Below are positions 36,394 to 44,681 of a stretch of 64,000 nucleotides of DNA, one piece after another; position 1 is the stretch's first letter; each line of letters opens with the position of its first letter. Where the stretch lies: the NCBI GenBank assembly GCA_965215025.1, contig CBDCCV010000001.1:1054001-1118000 (forward strand). Direction: 5' to 3'. The position numbers and the translations under genes were made by a program. Below the pieces are notes generated by a model. That model ran no database searches, was not told where the DNA came from, and saw only the letters and a list, made by a program, of their open reading frames with translations. The stretch is from CBDCCV01 sp965215025. GTDB taxonomy: Bacteria > Bacteroidota > Rhodothermia > Rhodothermales > Salinibacteraceae.

Positions 36394-37179
36394 ATGGCGA
36401 ACCTCCTGCGGCCCGTGCTGCTTCTGGCCGTCTGCTGCGCGGCACTCCTGCCCCCCGCTGCCCGTGCGCAGGTGGAGGCTCCGCTCACCCCGGACCGCCC
36501 CGGCTTCGGCGATGGGACGTCGGTGGTGGCGCCGGGCACGTTTCAGCTTGAAGGCGGCTACGCTTTTGAGCGCACGGGCGGGCGCACCGGCCACGTCATC
36601 GGGCAGCTTCTCGGGCGCGTGGGCGTGAACGAGTGGCTCGAAATACGCCCCGCCTTCAACTCCTACGTCATCCGCGAGCGGCAGCGGCAGGAGAACGTGT
36701 CCGGCTTCGAGGACGCGGGCGTTGGCCTAAAAGCGCGGCTCGTGCCAGGCGACGGCGTGCCGCTGGGCCGGCCGCAGATCGCCCTCGTCGCCAGCGCGTC
36801 GCTCCCCACGGGCGATGAGGAGGCGGGCCTCGGCAGCGGCGGCTCGCTCTTCACGGCCAAGCTCGCCGCCGACTGGCTCCTCAGCCCCGCCGCCGCCCTT
36901 TCCGTCAACGCCGGCTACGACGCCTTCACGGCGGACGACCCCGGCGGAGGGCGCGCCCTTGTGACGGCCACGCTCAGCGGAAGCCTCGCCGGCGCAGGGG
37001 GCACGGGTGCCTACGTCGGCTACGCCGGCTTTTACGGCGAGGAAAACGAGAGCTACATCGAGGGCGGCTTTACATACCTCCTGAACGCCGACACGCAGAT
37101 CGACGCCAACGGCGGCGCCCTTGTTGACGATCAGACGCGGAGCTACTTCATCGGCGCCGGCCTCGCGCGCCGGTTTTAG
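36394..37179 (+). CDS. outer-membrane-type protein (phenol-degradation MetA-like family)
   Basis: The 261-residue protein has a signal peptide ending PPAARAQ, then LTPDRPGFGDGTSVVAPGTF and QLEGGYAFERTG, followed by regularly alternating strands and a C-terminal phenylalanine (IGAGLARRF). 'TDRPGF..gs.vv..G..QlE.Gy' is the start of a family of outer-membrane beta-barrels often annotated as putative MetA-pathway or transporter proteins. It is probably an outer-membrane channel or structural barrel; the ligand is unknown. The ATG at 36394 is used because the signal peptide begins there. Confidence 0.75.
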   Translation: MANLLRPVLLLAVCCAALLPPAARAQVEAPLTPDRPGFGDGTSVVAPGTFQLEGGYAFERTGGRTGHVIGQLLGRVGVNEWLEIRPAFNSYVIRERQRQENVSGFEDAGVGLKARLVPGDGVPLGRPQIALVASASLPTGDEEAGLGSGGSLFTAKLAADWLLSPAAALSVNAGYDAFTADDPGGGRALVTATLSGSLAGAGGTGAYVGYAGFYGEENESYIEGGFTYLLNADTQIDANGGALVDDQTRSYFIGAGLARRF

Positions 37180-37245
37180 ACGTGCTCGGGTGGATACGCG
37201 TTCACGCAGCACGCCGCACCGAGGCGTTGGAAAGGTCCTGAGCAC

Positions 37246-38139
37246 GTGAACCCATCCGCACATCAACCCACGATAAACGCCGAGACGCGGCTCGTGACGC
37301 TCCTGGGCCGCCCGGTGGCGCACTCGCGCTCGCCGCGCATCCACAACGCCGCCTTCCGCGCGCAGGGGTTGAACTACGTCTACGTCGCCGCCGACGTGGC
37401 CCCGGACGATCTGCCGGCGGCCGTGGCCGGGCTCCGCGCCCTGGGCTACGCCGGCGCCAACGTGACGCGCCCGCACAAGCAAGCGGTCCGCTCGTTGGTA
37501 GACGAGTCTTCCGAGCGGGCCGAGGCCGTGGGTGCCGTCAACGCCATCGTCTGCCGAGGCGAAAAAGACGGCCTCCGCCTCGTGGGCGACAACACGGACG
37601 TGGAGGGCTTCCTGGCCCCGCTCGCGCCGCACGCCGAGGCGCTGCGCGGAGGCGAGATGCTGGTCTTCGGCGCCGGCGGCGCGGCGCGGGCCGTCTGCTA
37701 CGCGCTCCTCACCGCCCACGCCCCCGCCCGGCTGACGCTGGCCGCCCGCCGCCCCGCGCAGGCCGAGGCGCTGGCCGCCCACTTCGCCGCGTACGACGCG
37801 CGCGGCGCCCTGCGCGTCGTGCCGCTTGCCGAGGCCGGGCCGCCGCTGCGCCGCGCCGCGCTCGTCGTCAACGCCACGCCGCTGGGGATGCACCCGCAGG
37901 CCGAGGGCACGCCCTGGCCGCGCCGCGAGGACTTCTCCGGCGAACAGATCGCTTACGATCTCGTGTATAACCCGTTAAGCACGCGCTTTTTGAAGGACGC
38001 TGCCTTGCGCGAGGCCACGCCGCTCGGCGGGCTGGAGATGCTCATCGGGCAGGCCGCCGCCGCCTACCGGCAGTGGACGGGTCGTGCCATGCCGCTCGCC
38101 GCCGTCCGCCGCGCGCTCTCCTCCGACGACGGCTCCTGA
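37246..38139 (+). CDS. aroE: shikimate dehydrogenase
   Basis: The 297-residue protein starts at a GTG (37246). Shikimate-binding motifs are LLGRPVAHSRSPRIHNAAF (Ser-x-Ser) and GANVTRPHKQ (catalytic Lys), with DNTDVEGF and a Rossmann loop VFGAGGAARAVCYALL, then LVVNATPLGMHPQ and YDLVYNPLSTRFL, ending with GLEMLIGQAAAAYRQWTG. It reduces 3-dehydroshikimate to shikimate with NADPH in aromatic amino-acid synthesis. The laccase-domain gene follows by 52 bases on the same strand and may share a transcript. Confidence 0.92.
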   Translation: MNPSAHQPTINAETRLVTLLGRPVAHSRSPRIHNAAFRAQGLNYVYVAADVAPDDLPAAVAGLRALGYAGANVTRPHKQAVRSLVDESSERAEAVGAVNAIVCRGEKDGLRLVGDNTDVEGFLAPLAPHAEALRGGEMLVFGAGGAARAVCYALLTAHAPARLTLAARRPAQAEALAAHFAAYDARGALRVVPLAEAGPPLRRAALVVNATPLGMHPQAEGTPWPRREDFSGEQIAYDLVYNPLSTRFLKDAALREATPLGGLEMLIGQAAAAYRQWTGRAMPLAAVRRALSSDDGS

Positions 38140-38191
38140 CCCAAGCGCCGCGCCCTCGCCACGCCGAACGTTCTCACTAACGCCCCCCGTC

Positions 38192-39019
38192 ATGCCCCGC
38201 AACCTGCCAGGCAGCCCTCCTGAAATCGCCACCGATCACTGGGACGCAGGGGAGGAGAACGAGCCGGGGCCGTTCATCCTGGAGCTGATCCGCCCGGCCC
38301 TGTTCGAGGACCTGGAAGGCGTGACGGCTGCCTTCACCACGCGCCACGGCGGCGTAAGCGCGCGGCCTTTTGACAGCCTCAACCTCGGCCTCGGCACGGG
38401 AGACGACAGGGAGAACGTGCGCGAGAACCGCCGCCGCCTAGCCCTGACGATGGGCTACGCGCCCGAGCAGATGGCCGTGGCCGGGCAGGTGCACGGGAGC
38501 GAGGTCAAAGCCGTCCACCGGAGCGGCCTCCACAAAGGCTGCGACGGCCTCGTCACGCGCACGCCGGGCGTGCTCTTGTGCCTCACCGCCGCCGACTGCG
38601 CCTCCGTCCTCCTGGCCGATGACACGGCCGGCATCGTGGGTGCGTGCCACTCGGGCTGGCGCGGGACGGCGGCGCGCGTGGCGGCCAAGACCGTCGCGGC
38701 CATGGCGCGCCTCGGGGCCGAGCCGGGCCGCCTCCGCGCCTACATCAGCCCAAGCATCTCAGCCGACGAGTTCGTCGTGGATGAGGACGTGGCCGAGCGC
38801 TTTGGCGAGGCGTTCCGCTGCCGGCGGCCCGGCGGCAGCAAGTGGCGCGTGGACCTCAAGGCGGCCATCGCCGTGCAGCTCCGGCAGGCGGGCGTCCTGT
38901 CATCTTCTATCGAGGTCAGCCTGCGGTGCACGGCCAGCGAGCACGAAGCGTTCTTCTCCTACCGCCACGCGCAGGGCCGCACGGGGCGGATGATGGGCGT
39001 CATCGGCCTCACGTCCTGA
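38192..39019 (+). CDS. pgeF: laccase-domain peptidoglycan-editing/purine nucleoside hydrolase family protein
   Basis: The ATG at 38192 gives 275 residues. Family motifs are TTRHGGVSARPFDSLNLGLG, VAGQVHGSEVKAV (His), CLTAADCASVLLAD (Cys) and GACHSGWRGTAARVA (His), the three metal ligands of the YfiH/PgeF (DUF152) fold. YfiH proteins have been reported to remove wrong amino acids during peptidoglycan synthesis and, in other members, to act on purine nucleosides. It lies downstream of aroE on the same strand. Upstream in-frame Met codons overlap aroE and are unlikely starts. Confidence 0.85.
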   Translation: MPRNLPGSPPEIATDHWDAGEENEPGPFILELIRPALFEDLEGVTAAFTTRHGGVSARPFDSLNLGLGTGDDRENVRENRRRLALTMGYAPEQMAVAGQVHGSEVKAVHRSGLHKGCDGLVTRTPGVLLCLTAADCASVLLADDTAGIVGACHSGWRGTAARVAAKTVAAMARLGAEPGRLRAYISPSISADEFVVDEDVAERFGEAFRCRRPGGSKWRVDLKAAIAVQLRQAGVLSSSIEVSLRCTASEHEAFFSYRHAQGRTGRMMGVIGLTS

Positions 39020-39139
39020 GCGCGGCGGTGGGGGCGGGGGACTGCTTTCACCGTATCGTTTCAAACGGGCATGAACGCGCAACGGCTTGCGGCATTTCTC
39101 CGGCGCTTCTCCAAACACACGCCACGCCAAAGGATCATC

Positions 39140-39394
39140 ATGGCCGAAGACCACGCTCCGCGTGTCGAGGACGACGCGCAGTACGAAGCGCTCCGCGAGC
39201 AGGGCGCGAGCAAAGAGAAGGCGGCGCGCATCGCCAACGCGCCGCGCGAGGAGGCCGGCAAAAAAGGCGGCGAGCAGCCGCCGTACGAGCGGTGGACGAA
39301 GCACGACCTCTACGAGCGCGCCGAAGAACTCGGCCTCGAAGGCCGCTCCGAGATGGACAAGGACGAACTCATCAGCGCCCTGCGCAATCACTAG
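39140..39394 (+). CDS. Rho-N-like small protein (DUF7218-type)
   Basis: The ATG at 39140 (MAEDHAPRVEDDAQYEALRE) gives 84 residues. The first half (KEKAARIANAPREEAGKKGG) resembles small helical proteins of the DUF7218 kind. The second half (YERWTKHDLYERAEELGLEG then RSEMDKDELISALRNH) is a Rho termination factor N-terminal/SAP-like helix-extended-loop-helix motif, usually linked to nucleic-acid binding. A purine-rich AAAGGAT precedes the ATG. Its role is unknown; such proteins are common and abundant in soil and halophilic bacteria. Confidence 0.75.
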   Translation: MAEDHAPRVEDDAQYEALREQGASKEKAARIANAPREEAGKKGGEQPPYERWTKHDLYERAEELGLEGRSEMDKDELISALRNH

Positions 39395-39487
39395 AGCGAA
39401 GGGCGAGGAGCGGCTGGGGGGTGGCTCCTCGCGCGCGGCTTGCGCTTCTCCAACTCGCCGCTCCCTACTCACCATTCGCCTCCAAAG

Positions 39488-40573
39488 ATGTTCAACAAGA
39501 TCGACCTGCAGACGCTGGCCGGGCAGGAAGGCCCCGAGCGCGCGTTCGTGAGCCTTTACCTCTCGGGGCGAGACAGCCTCGACAAGCTCGACGAGCGCAT
39601 CCGCAACGTGCGCGGCCTCCTCGACGACGAGGCCGAGCGCGAGCACTTCGAGGAGAACCTGCGGCTCATCCGCGAGAAGCTCGACGGGTACGCCTTCAAC
39701 GGCGGCGGGCTGTGCGTCTTCGCCTGCTGGGCCAACGACTACCTCGAAGCCTTCCCGCTGGAGAAGCCGGGGCCGGACCTCCTCTGGGTCGATTCCTCGC
39801 CCTACATCCGCCCCCTGGCCGAGATGCAGGACGAGTACGAGAACTTCGTCGTCGTCGCGGCCGACAACACGAAGGCGCGCGTGTACTTCGTCACCTCGGC
39901 CGTGGCCGAAGAGGCGGCCCGCGTGCGCGGCGACGTGAAAAGCGACGTCAAGAAAGGCGGCTGGTCGCAGAAGCGCTACGAGCGCCGGCGCGACAAAGAG
40001 CTTCAGCACTACACCAAGGGCATCGCCGAGAAGCTCCAGGCGCTGAACGAGGAAACGGACTTCGACCGCATCGTCCTGCTCGGCTCCGAGGAGACGCTCA
40101 CCGCCCTCCAGAACGCGCTTCCGCAGCAGCTTAAGGAGAAGCTCGCCGGCGTCAAAACGGCTGACCTCACCAAGGAGGAGCACGTGCTTGAGGAAGCCTT
40201 CGGCCTCTTCTTCGAGGAGGAGCGCGCCTCGGAGGAGCGGCTCTGGGAGCAGATCAAAAACGCTTACATGCGCGGCGAGCGCGCGGCGGTGCGCCCCGGC
40301 AACGTGCTCAAAGCCGCCGCCACGGGCCGCGTCGAGAAGCTTATCGTCACGCGCGATGCGAAGCTGGCCGGCGTGCGCTGCCGCGACTGCGAGAACCTCT
40401 CCGCCGGGGTGCCGGAGAACTGCCCCGTCTGCGGCAAGAAAGACCTCTTCAAGGTGGACCTCGTGAACGAACTCGTCGAACTCGTGGCCCGCTCCAGCGG
40501 CGAGACCGAGTTCACCGACCCCATCGGCGGCCTCACCGAAGTGGGCGACGTGGCTGCGCTGCTGCGCTATTGA
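39488..40573 (+). CDS. bacterial eRF1-like protein (baeRF family)
   Basis: The 361-residue protein (ATG at 39488) has the three-domain pattern of the eRF1/pelota-like family described in bacteria. It has an N-terminal domain (AFVSLYLSGRDSLDKLDERI), a central domain with VVVAADNTKARVYFVTS and the loop KKGGWSQKRYERRRDKEL, and a C-terminal part with a zinc-ribbon-like CRDCENLSAGVPENCPVCGK. The GG-x-S-Q-x-R loop stands where eRF1 has GGQ and where Vms1-type hydrolases keep a Gln, so peptidyl-tRNA or ribosome-linked hydrolysis is possible. Its biological role is not established. It follows the Rho-N-like gene by about 90 bases. Confidence 0.8.
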   Translation: MFNKIDLQTLAGQEGPERAFVSLYLSGRDSLDKLDERIRNVRGLLDDEAEREHFEENLRLIREKLDGYAFNGGGLCVFACWANDYLEAFPLEKPGPDLLWVDSSPYIRPLAEMQDEYENFVVVAADNTKARVYFVTSAVAEEAARVRGDVKSDVKKGGWSQKRYERRRDKELQHYTKGIAEKLQALNEETDFDRIVLLGSEETLTALQNALPQQLKEKLAGVKTADLTKEEHVLEEAFGLFFEEERASEERLWEQIKNAYMRGERAAVRPGNVLKAAATGRVEKLIVTRDAKLAGVRCRDCENLSAGVPENCPVCGKKDLFKVDLVNELVELVARSSGETEFTDPIGGLTEVGDVAALLRY

Positions 40574-40653
40574 GCGTGAATAAGGCCGGTGGAAGTGCGC
40601 GGCGTTCGCTATGTTGAGCGGTGGATGTCCTTTAAAGACCGCCGCGCCGCCCT

Positions 40654-41881
40654 ATGCAGTCTTCCCTTTTCGACGAAGTCCCCGGCCGCTATTTCACCTT
40701 CGGGAGTGGGCCTGAGGCGTACCGAGCGTTCGTGCCGGCGCCGCTTCCGCCGAAGCTGACGCTCGACATCGAGGTGGTCCGCACGCTGTCCGACGCGGAT
40801 CGGGCGCTTGGCGAACTGGCCGGACTGGGGCGCAACCTCTCCAACCCGCATTTGCTTATCCGCCCGTTCGTGCGGCGCGAGGTCGTGCTGTCCTCGCGCA
40901 TCGAGGGCACGGAAGCCGACGTCGTGGACGTGTACGCCTACGAGGCCGAGCAGACGGCGCGCTCCGAGGCCGCTACTCCGCGTGGGGATGCACGCGAGGT
41001 ATACAACTACGTGCGCGCGCTGGAGTACGGGTTGGAGCGGCTCGACACGCTCCCGGTAAACCTGCGCTTGATCCGGGAGCTTCACGAGCATCTGATGGCC
41101 GGGGTCCGAGGAGAGGACGCCGCGCCCGGAGCGTTCCGACGCATTCAGAATTGGATAGGCCCACCCGGCTGCGAAAAGCACGAGGCCACCTACGTCCCCC
41201 CGCCGGTCCCGCAGATGCTCGACGCGCTCGACGCCCTCGAGAAGTACCTGTATGCCGAGGACGACTACCCGCCGGTCATGCGCCTCGCGCCACTACCAGT
41301 TCGAGGCTATCCATCCGTTCATCGATGGGAACGGCCGCATCGGCCGGCTCCTCATCACGCTTCTGCTCGTGCGGGACGACCTGCTCCCGCTACCCCTTCT
41401 CTACCTAAGCGCGTACTTCGAGCGCCACCGGCAGCGGTACTACGACCTGCTCTTGGGCGTGAGCGCGCGCGGCGACTGGCGAAGCTGGATCTTTTTCTTC
41501 CTGCGCGGCGTGGCCGAGCAAGCGACCGATGCCGTCCGGCGCGCGAAGCGCCTCCAGGACCTACAGCAACGCTGGCGCACGCAATTGACCGATGCTAACG
41601 CGCCTGCCCGGCTCCTACAGGCAGTGGACGTGCTCTTTGAAACGCCGGTGGTGACGATCTCTCAAATGTCGGAAGCGCTGGACATACCGTACCAGTCCGC
41701 CCTGCGATACGTGAGCCGTTTGGAACGCGATGGGATCTTAGAGCAGCTTGGCGACGACACGTACGCGCGTCAGTTCTACGCGAAAGAGGTGCTCCGCATC
41801 ATCACCGTGAAAGCGGGAGCCTCCCCAAAAGAAGCACCGCAGGCTACGCAGGCGGACTCGAACGCGCCGCAGCGAAACTAA
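40654..41881 (+). pseudogene. Fic-family gene with a +1-type frameshift
   Basis: Frame 1 from the ATG at 40654 encodes the N-terminal Fic part, including the inhibitory-helix motif SSRIEG (S-x3-E-G), and reads on to MRLA at about 41290. From there the homologous continuation lies in the next frame: HYQFEAIHPFIDGNGRIGRL, the full catalytic HPFx(D/E)GNGR motif, then a C-terminal winged helix (VVTISQMSEALDIPYQSALR) and the stop at 41879. Removing one C near 41290 (CGCGCCAC) would give a normal ~408-residue protein. Fic enzymes transfer AMP or other groups to protein hydroxyls. An ATG at 41252 in the second frame could yield the catalytic part without its inhibitory helix. Decay and sequence error are both possible. 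Confidence 0.8.
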
Positions 41882-41946
41882 CAACCTTGTTAGTGTAACA
41901 GCACCAAATTAACATTTGAGCGCCTTTTTGTTAATTTGGTGCTGTT
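41878..41946. promoter_or_regulatory. two adjacent perfect inverted repeats after the Fic gene
   Basis: CTAACAA-CC-TTGTTAG (41878-41893) overlaps the Fic stop codon. Directly after it AACAGCACCAAATTAACA (41897-41914) pairs perfectly over 18 bases with 41929-41946 around a 14-base loop. Both are AT-rich in a GC-rich setting. They may be a terminator for either strand (T-rich loop, little T-tail), a transcript-end stem or a protein-binding site. Confidence 0.7.
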
Positions 41947-41955
41947 CGAGCGCCA

Positions 41956-42000
41956 TCACCCTACCCGCGCGTAGCCGAGCTTGCGCTTAACGTAGTAGCC
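41956..42000 (-). pseudogene. relic of a recG 3' end
   Basis: Read on the minus strand this gives GYYVKRKLGYARVG and a stop. It matches the last residues of intact recG (RYYARRKLGYARVG) with the same stop position. The DNA is similar but diverged (for example GCTTAACG against GCCGGGCG). It is separated from the intact end (42480) by the DUF2283/DUF4258 pair. No other part of recG is repeated here. Confidence 0.75.
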
Positions 42001-42038
42001 CCCGGGGTGCCTACGCAGGGGGCCGCATAGGGGATGAC

Positions 42039-42239
42039 TCAAGAAAACTCGACGGATTGGGGGTCTTCTACCCGCTTCGAGGCGTCGAGCACTTCGAGGC
42101 CGACGAGGTTTCCCTCTCGGTCGTAGTCGAGGATGATGCCGGGCTTGTCCTCATCGCTCTCCTCAACGGGCGCGCTGCTGAAGAAGAGGCGCAGGACGTC
42201 CACTTCGGCGTCGTAAGTTGCTCTCACGGTTCCTCCCAA
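42039..42239 (-). CDS. DUF2283-family small protein
   Basis: The 66-residue protein contains TYDAEVDVLRLFFSSAPVEE, then IILDYDREGNLVGLEVLDAS, the typical DUF2283 pattern ('YD..aDvLyi.f......s.e...gi.iDyd..g.ivGiEil.as'). Such proteins are usually encoded beside DUF4258 proteins in a toxin-antitoxin-like pair. Here it overlaps the DUF4258 frame by 16 bases. It is probably the antitoxin side; this is inferred from the arrangement. It is intact although its partner is frameshifted. Confidence 0.85.
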   Translation of the reverse strand: MGGTVRATYDAEVDVLRLFFSSAPVEESDEDKPGIILDYDREGNLVGLEVLDASKRVEDPQSVEFS

Positions 42240-42476
42240 TATTTATGGATCTTGCTCGTGCGGTAGACGGTGACGACGAGCGGCGGGTCAACGTCGTATG
42301 CTACGATGGCCCGCAGCAGAAAGATCTTCCGAAATCGAGGCGCGCCTGATGGACCCGCTAGATCCCCGTGCCGCCATGACCTGCTCCGGTTCGTGCAGGA
42401 CGGCCTGTAGCAGATCCTCGGGAATGGCGCGGCGTGCCAGCTCTTGCCGTGCATATTTCGAGAGTTTGAACGTCAT
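42224..42476 (-). pseudogene. DUF4258-family gene with a frameshift
   Basis: The first frame (MTFKLSKYARQELARRAIPE, then DLLQAVLHEPEQVMAARG) is the DUF4258 N-terminal half. The C-terminal half (FLLRAIVAYDVDPPLVVTVY, then RTSKIHKYW) lies in another frame and ends at 42224. The shift is between about 42325 and 42375. Joined, they would form a protein of about 80 residues that matches the family length. DUF4258 proteins resemble RelE/BrnT-like toxins and pair with DUF2283. The ATG lies three bases after the recG stop codon, so this module is fused to the recG transcript. Confidence 0.75.
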
Positions 42477-42479
42477 GCC

Positions 42480-44585
42480 TCACCCCACCCGCGCGTAGCC
42501 TAACTTGCGCCGGGCGTAGTAGCGCTCGAAGTGCTCGCGCAGGAGGTCGTGCTCCGGCGCGGAAAGCTCCGCGTCGCGCTCCGTTAAGGCGAAGGCGGCG
42601 CGGCGGGCTTCTTCCAAGACGGCGGTGTCCTGCGTGACGTCGGCGATCTTGAGGTCGGGCATCCCGCTCTGGCGCGTGCCGAAGAAGTCGCCCGCGCCGC
42701 GGATCTCCAAATCGCGCTCGCTGATGACGAAGCCGTCCGTCGTCTCGATCATGGCGCGCAGGCGCTCTTTGGCCTCGGCGGAGCGCTTGTAGCCGGCCAT
42801 GAGCAGGCAGTGGCTCTGCTCCGAGCCGCGTCCCACGCGCCCTCTAAGCTGATGCAGCTGCGAGAGGCCGAAGCGCTCGGCGTGCTCGATCACCATCACC
42901 GTGGCCGTGGGCACGTCCACGCCCACCTCGATCACGGTCGTGGAAACGAGGATGCGCGTCTCGCCACTTTTGAAAGCCGCCATCGCCGCCTCCTTTTCGG
43001 CGGAGGTCATGCGGCCGTGGACGAGATCGACCTCGAACGGCGCGAACAGTTCGCTCAAGGTGTCGAAGCCGTTTTCGGCATCCTTGAGGTCGAGCTTTTC
43101 GCTTTCCTCGACGAGCGGGTAGACGACGTAAGCCTGCTGCCCGGCTTCGAGCTTTTCGCGCAGGAAGGCGTGCATCTCGCCGCGGCGCTTTTCGGAGAGG
43201 AGCCGCGTTTGGACGGGCTTGCGGCCGGCGGGCATCTCGTCCATGACGGAGACGTCGAGGTCGCCGTAGAGCGTCATCGCCAACGAGCGCGGGATGGGCG
43301 TGGCCGTCATCAGGAGCATGTGCGGATTTTCGCCCTTGGAGAACATCTCCGCGCGCTGCATCACGCCGAAGCGGTGCTGCTCGTCCACGATGGCGAGGCC
43401 GAGGTTCTCAAAATCCACGCCCTCTTGGATCAGCGCGTGCGTGCCCACGGCCACGGGCGCGGTGCCTTCCGCAATCGCTTCGAGCGCCTCCTCGCGCTCC
43501 GCCTTCCGCTGCCCGCCGATGAGGAGGCGCGTCTCGACGCCGAGCGGGGCGAGGTATTTTTTCAGGTTGGCGAAGTGCTGCTCGGCCAGGATCTCCGTCG
43601 GCGCCATGAAAGCGCTCTGGTAGCCGCTGTCCAGGGCGTGCATCATGGCGGCCACGGCCACGACGGTCTTGCCGCTGCCCACGTCGCCCTGGATGAGGCG
43701 GTTCATCTGCCGGCCCGTCTGCGTGTCCTCCACGACGTCGCGGAGCGTGCGCTTCTGCGCGCCGGTGAGTTCAAAGGGCAAGACCTCGCGGACGAACCGG
43801 CGCGCCAAGTCGCCCGGCTCGCCGAAGCGCGGGCCGGCTAGCTCTTGGCGCGCCTCGCGCGTGAGGGCCAGGAGCAGCTGGATGAAGAAAAACTCCTCGA
43901 ACTTGAGCCGCCGCCGCGCCTCCCCAAACTCGCGCTGATCCTTGGGGAAGTGGACGGCGCGGAGGGCGACGCGCCCTTCCATCAGCCCGAACTCCTCCGT
44001 GAGCCAGTCCGGGAAGATCTCGGGGAGCTTCAGGCCGTGCTCTTTGAAGAGGTCGTAGACGATGCGCCGGAGCGCCCGGCTGTTCAGGCCCACCTTGTCG
44101 AGCGCCTGCCCGCCGGGGTAGAGCGCCACGATGCGGCCGGTGTCGAGCGCGGCCTCGCCGGCGTCGAGCTTGTCGAACTCCGGGTGCGTCATCGAGAAGG
44201 TGCGGCCGTACTGCTGCACCTTCCCGTGGAAGGCCACGAGGTCGCCCTGGCTGAAGAGCTTCTGGATCCACCACACGCCCTGGAACCACACGCACTTCAA
44301 GGTGCCGCCGCTGGCGTCCTGCACGCGCAGCTCGAAGCGCTTTTTGCGCTTGCCCGGCACGATGCCCGTGGCGCGCACCTCGCCTACGACGGTCACCGGC
44401 GCCGCGCCTTCTTCCAGGCGGCCGATGGGCGTTACGGTGGAGCGGTCGAGGTAGCGGCGCGGGTAGTAGTGCAGGAGGTCGCGCACGGTCTTCACGCCGG
44501 CCGCCTCGGCGAGCACGTCGGCGCGTTTTTTCCCCACGCCCTTGAGATGGCGGATGTCTTCGCGCAGGAAGCTCGGGTCGATCAT
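42480..44585 (-). CDS. recG: ATP-dependent DNA helicase RecG
   Basis: The 701-residue protein has the N-terminal wedge/OB region (LKGVGKKRADVLAEAAGVKT, LLHYYPRRYLDRS) and superfamily 2 helicase motifs QGDVGSGKTVVAV (I), APTEILAEQH (Ia), DEQHRFGVMQR (II, DEQH), MTATPIPRSLAM (III) and VIEHAERFGLSQLHQLRGRV (VI), with a C-terminal DFFGTRQSG segment. RecG reverses stalled forks and processes branched DNA in repair and recombination. Length is normal. The last ~13 codons have a diverged second copy at 41956-42000. It lies in a toxin-rich stretch, with HEPN/MNT genes upstream and the DUF pair downstream. Confidence 0.95.
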   Translation of the reverse strand: MIDPSFLREDIRHLKGVGKKRADVLAEAAGVKTVRDLLHYYPRRYLDRSTVTPIGRLEEGAAPVTVVGEVRATGIVPGKRKKRFELRVQDASGGTLKCVWFQGVWWIQKLFSQGDLVAFHGKVQQYGRTFSMTHPEFDKLDAGEAALDTGRIVALYPGGQALDKVGLNSRALRRIVYDLFKEHGLKLPEIFPDWLTEEFGLMEGRVALRAVHFPKDQREFGEARRRLKFEEFFFIQLLLALTREARQELAGPRFGEPGDLARRFVREVLPFELTGAQKRTLRDVVEDTQTGRQMNRLIQGDVGSGKTVVAVAAMMHALDSGYQSAFMAPTEILAEQHFANLKKYLAPLGVETRLLIGGQRKAEREEALEAIAEGTAPVAVGTHALIQEGVDFENLGLAIVDEQHRFGVMQRAEMFSKGENPHMLLMTATPIPRSLAMTLYGDLDVSVMDEMPAGRKPVQTRLLSEKRRGEMHAFLREKLEAGQQAYVVYPLVEESEKLDLKDAENGFDTLSELFAPFEVDLVHGRMTSAEKEAAMAAFKSGETRILVSTTVIEVGVDVPTATVMVIEHAERFGLSQLHQLRGRVGRGSEQSHCLLMAGYKRSAEAKERLRAMIETTDGFVISERDLEIRGAGDFFGTRQSGMPDLKIADVTQDTAVLEEARRAAFALTERDAELSAPEHDLLREHFERYYARRKLGYARVG

Positions 44586-44681
44586 CGGACGTCAAACGTT
44601 GAGCGTTCGGGCGTCTAACCCCGCGGGGCGGGGCAGGCTGTTCAACGCGGAATATACAAAGCAGACCGCGACGGCGCAGCG

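Noticed and set aside
34022..36445. Minus-strand 807-codon open frame opposite the SLC12-type gene
   Set aside because: It is a His/Arg/Asp-rich antisense artefact of GC-rich coding DNA.
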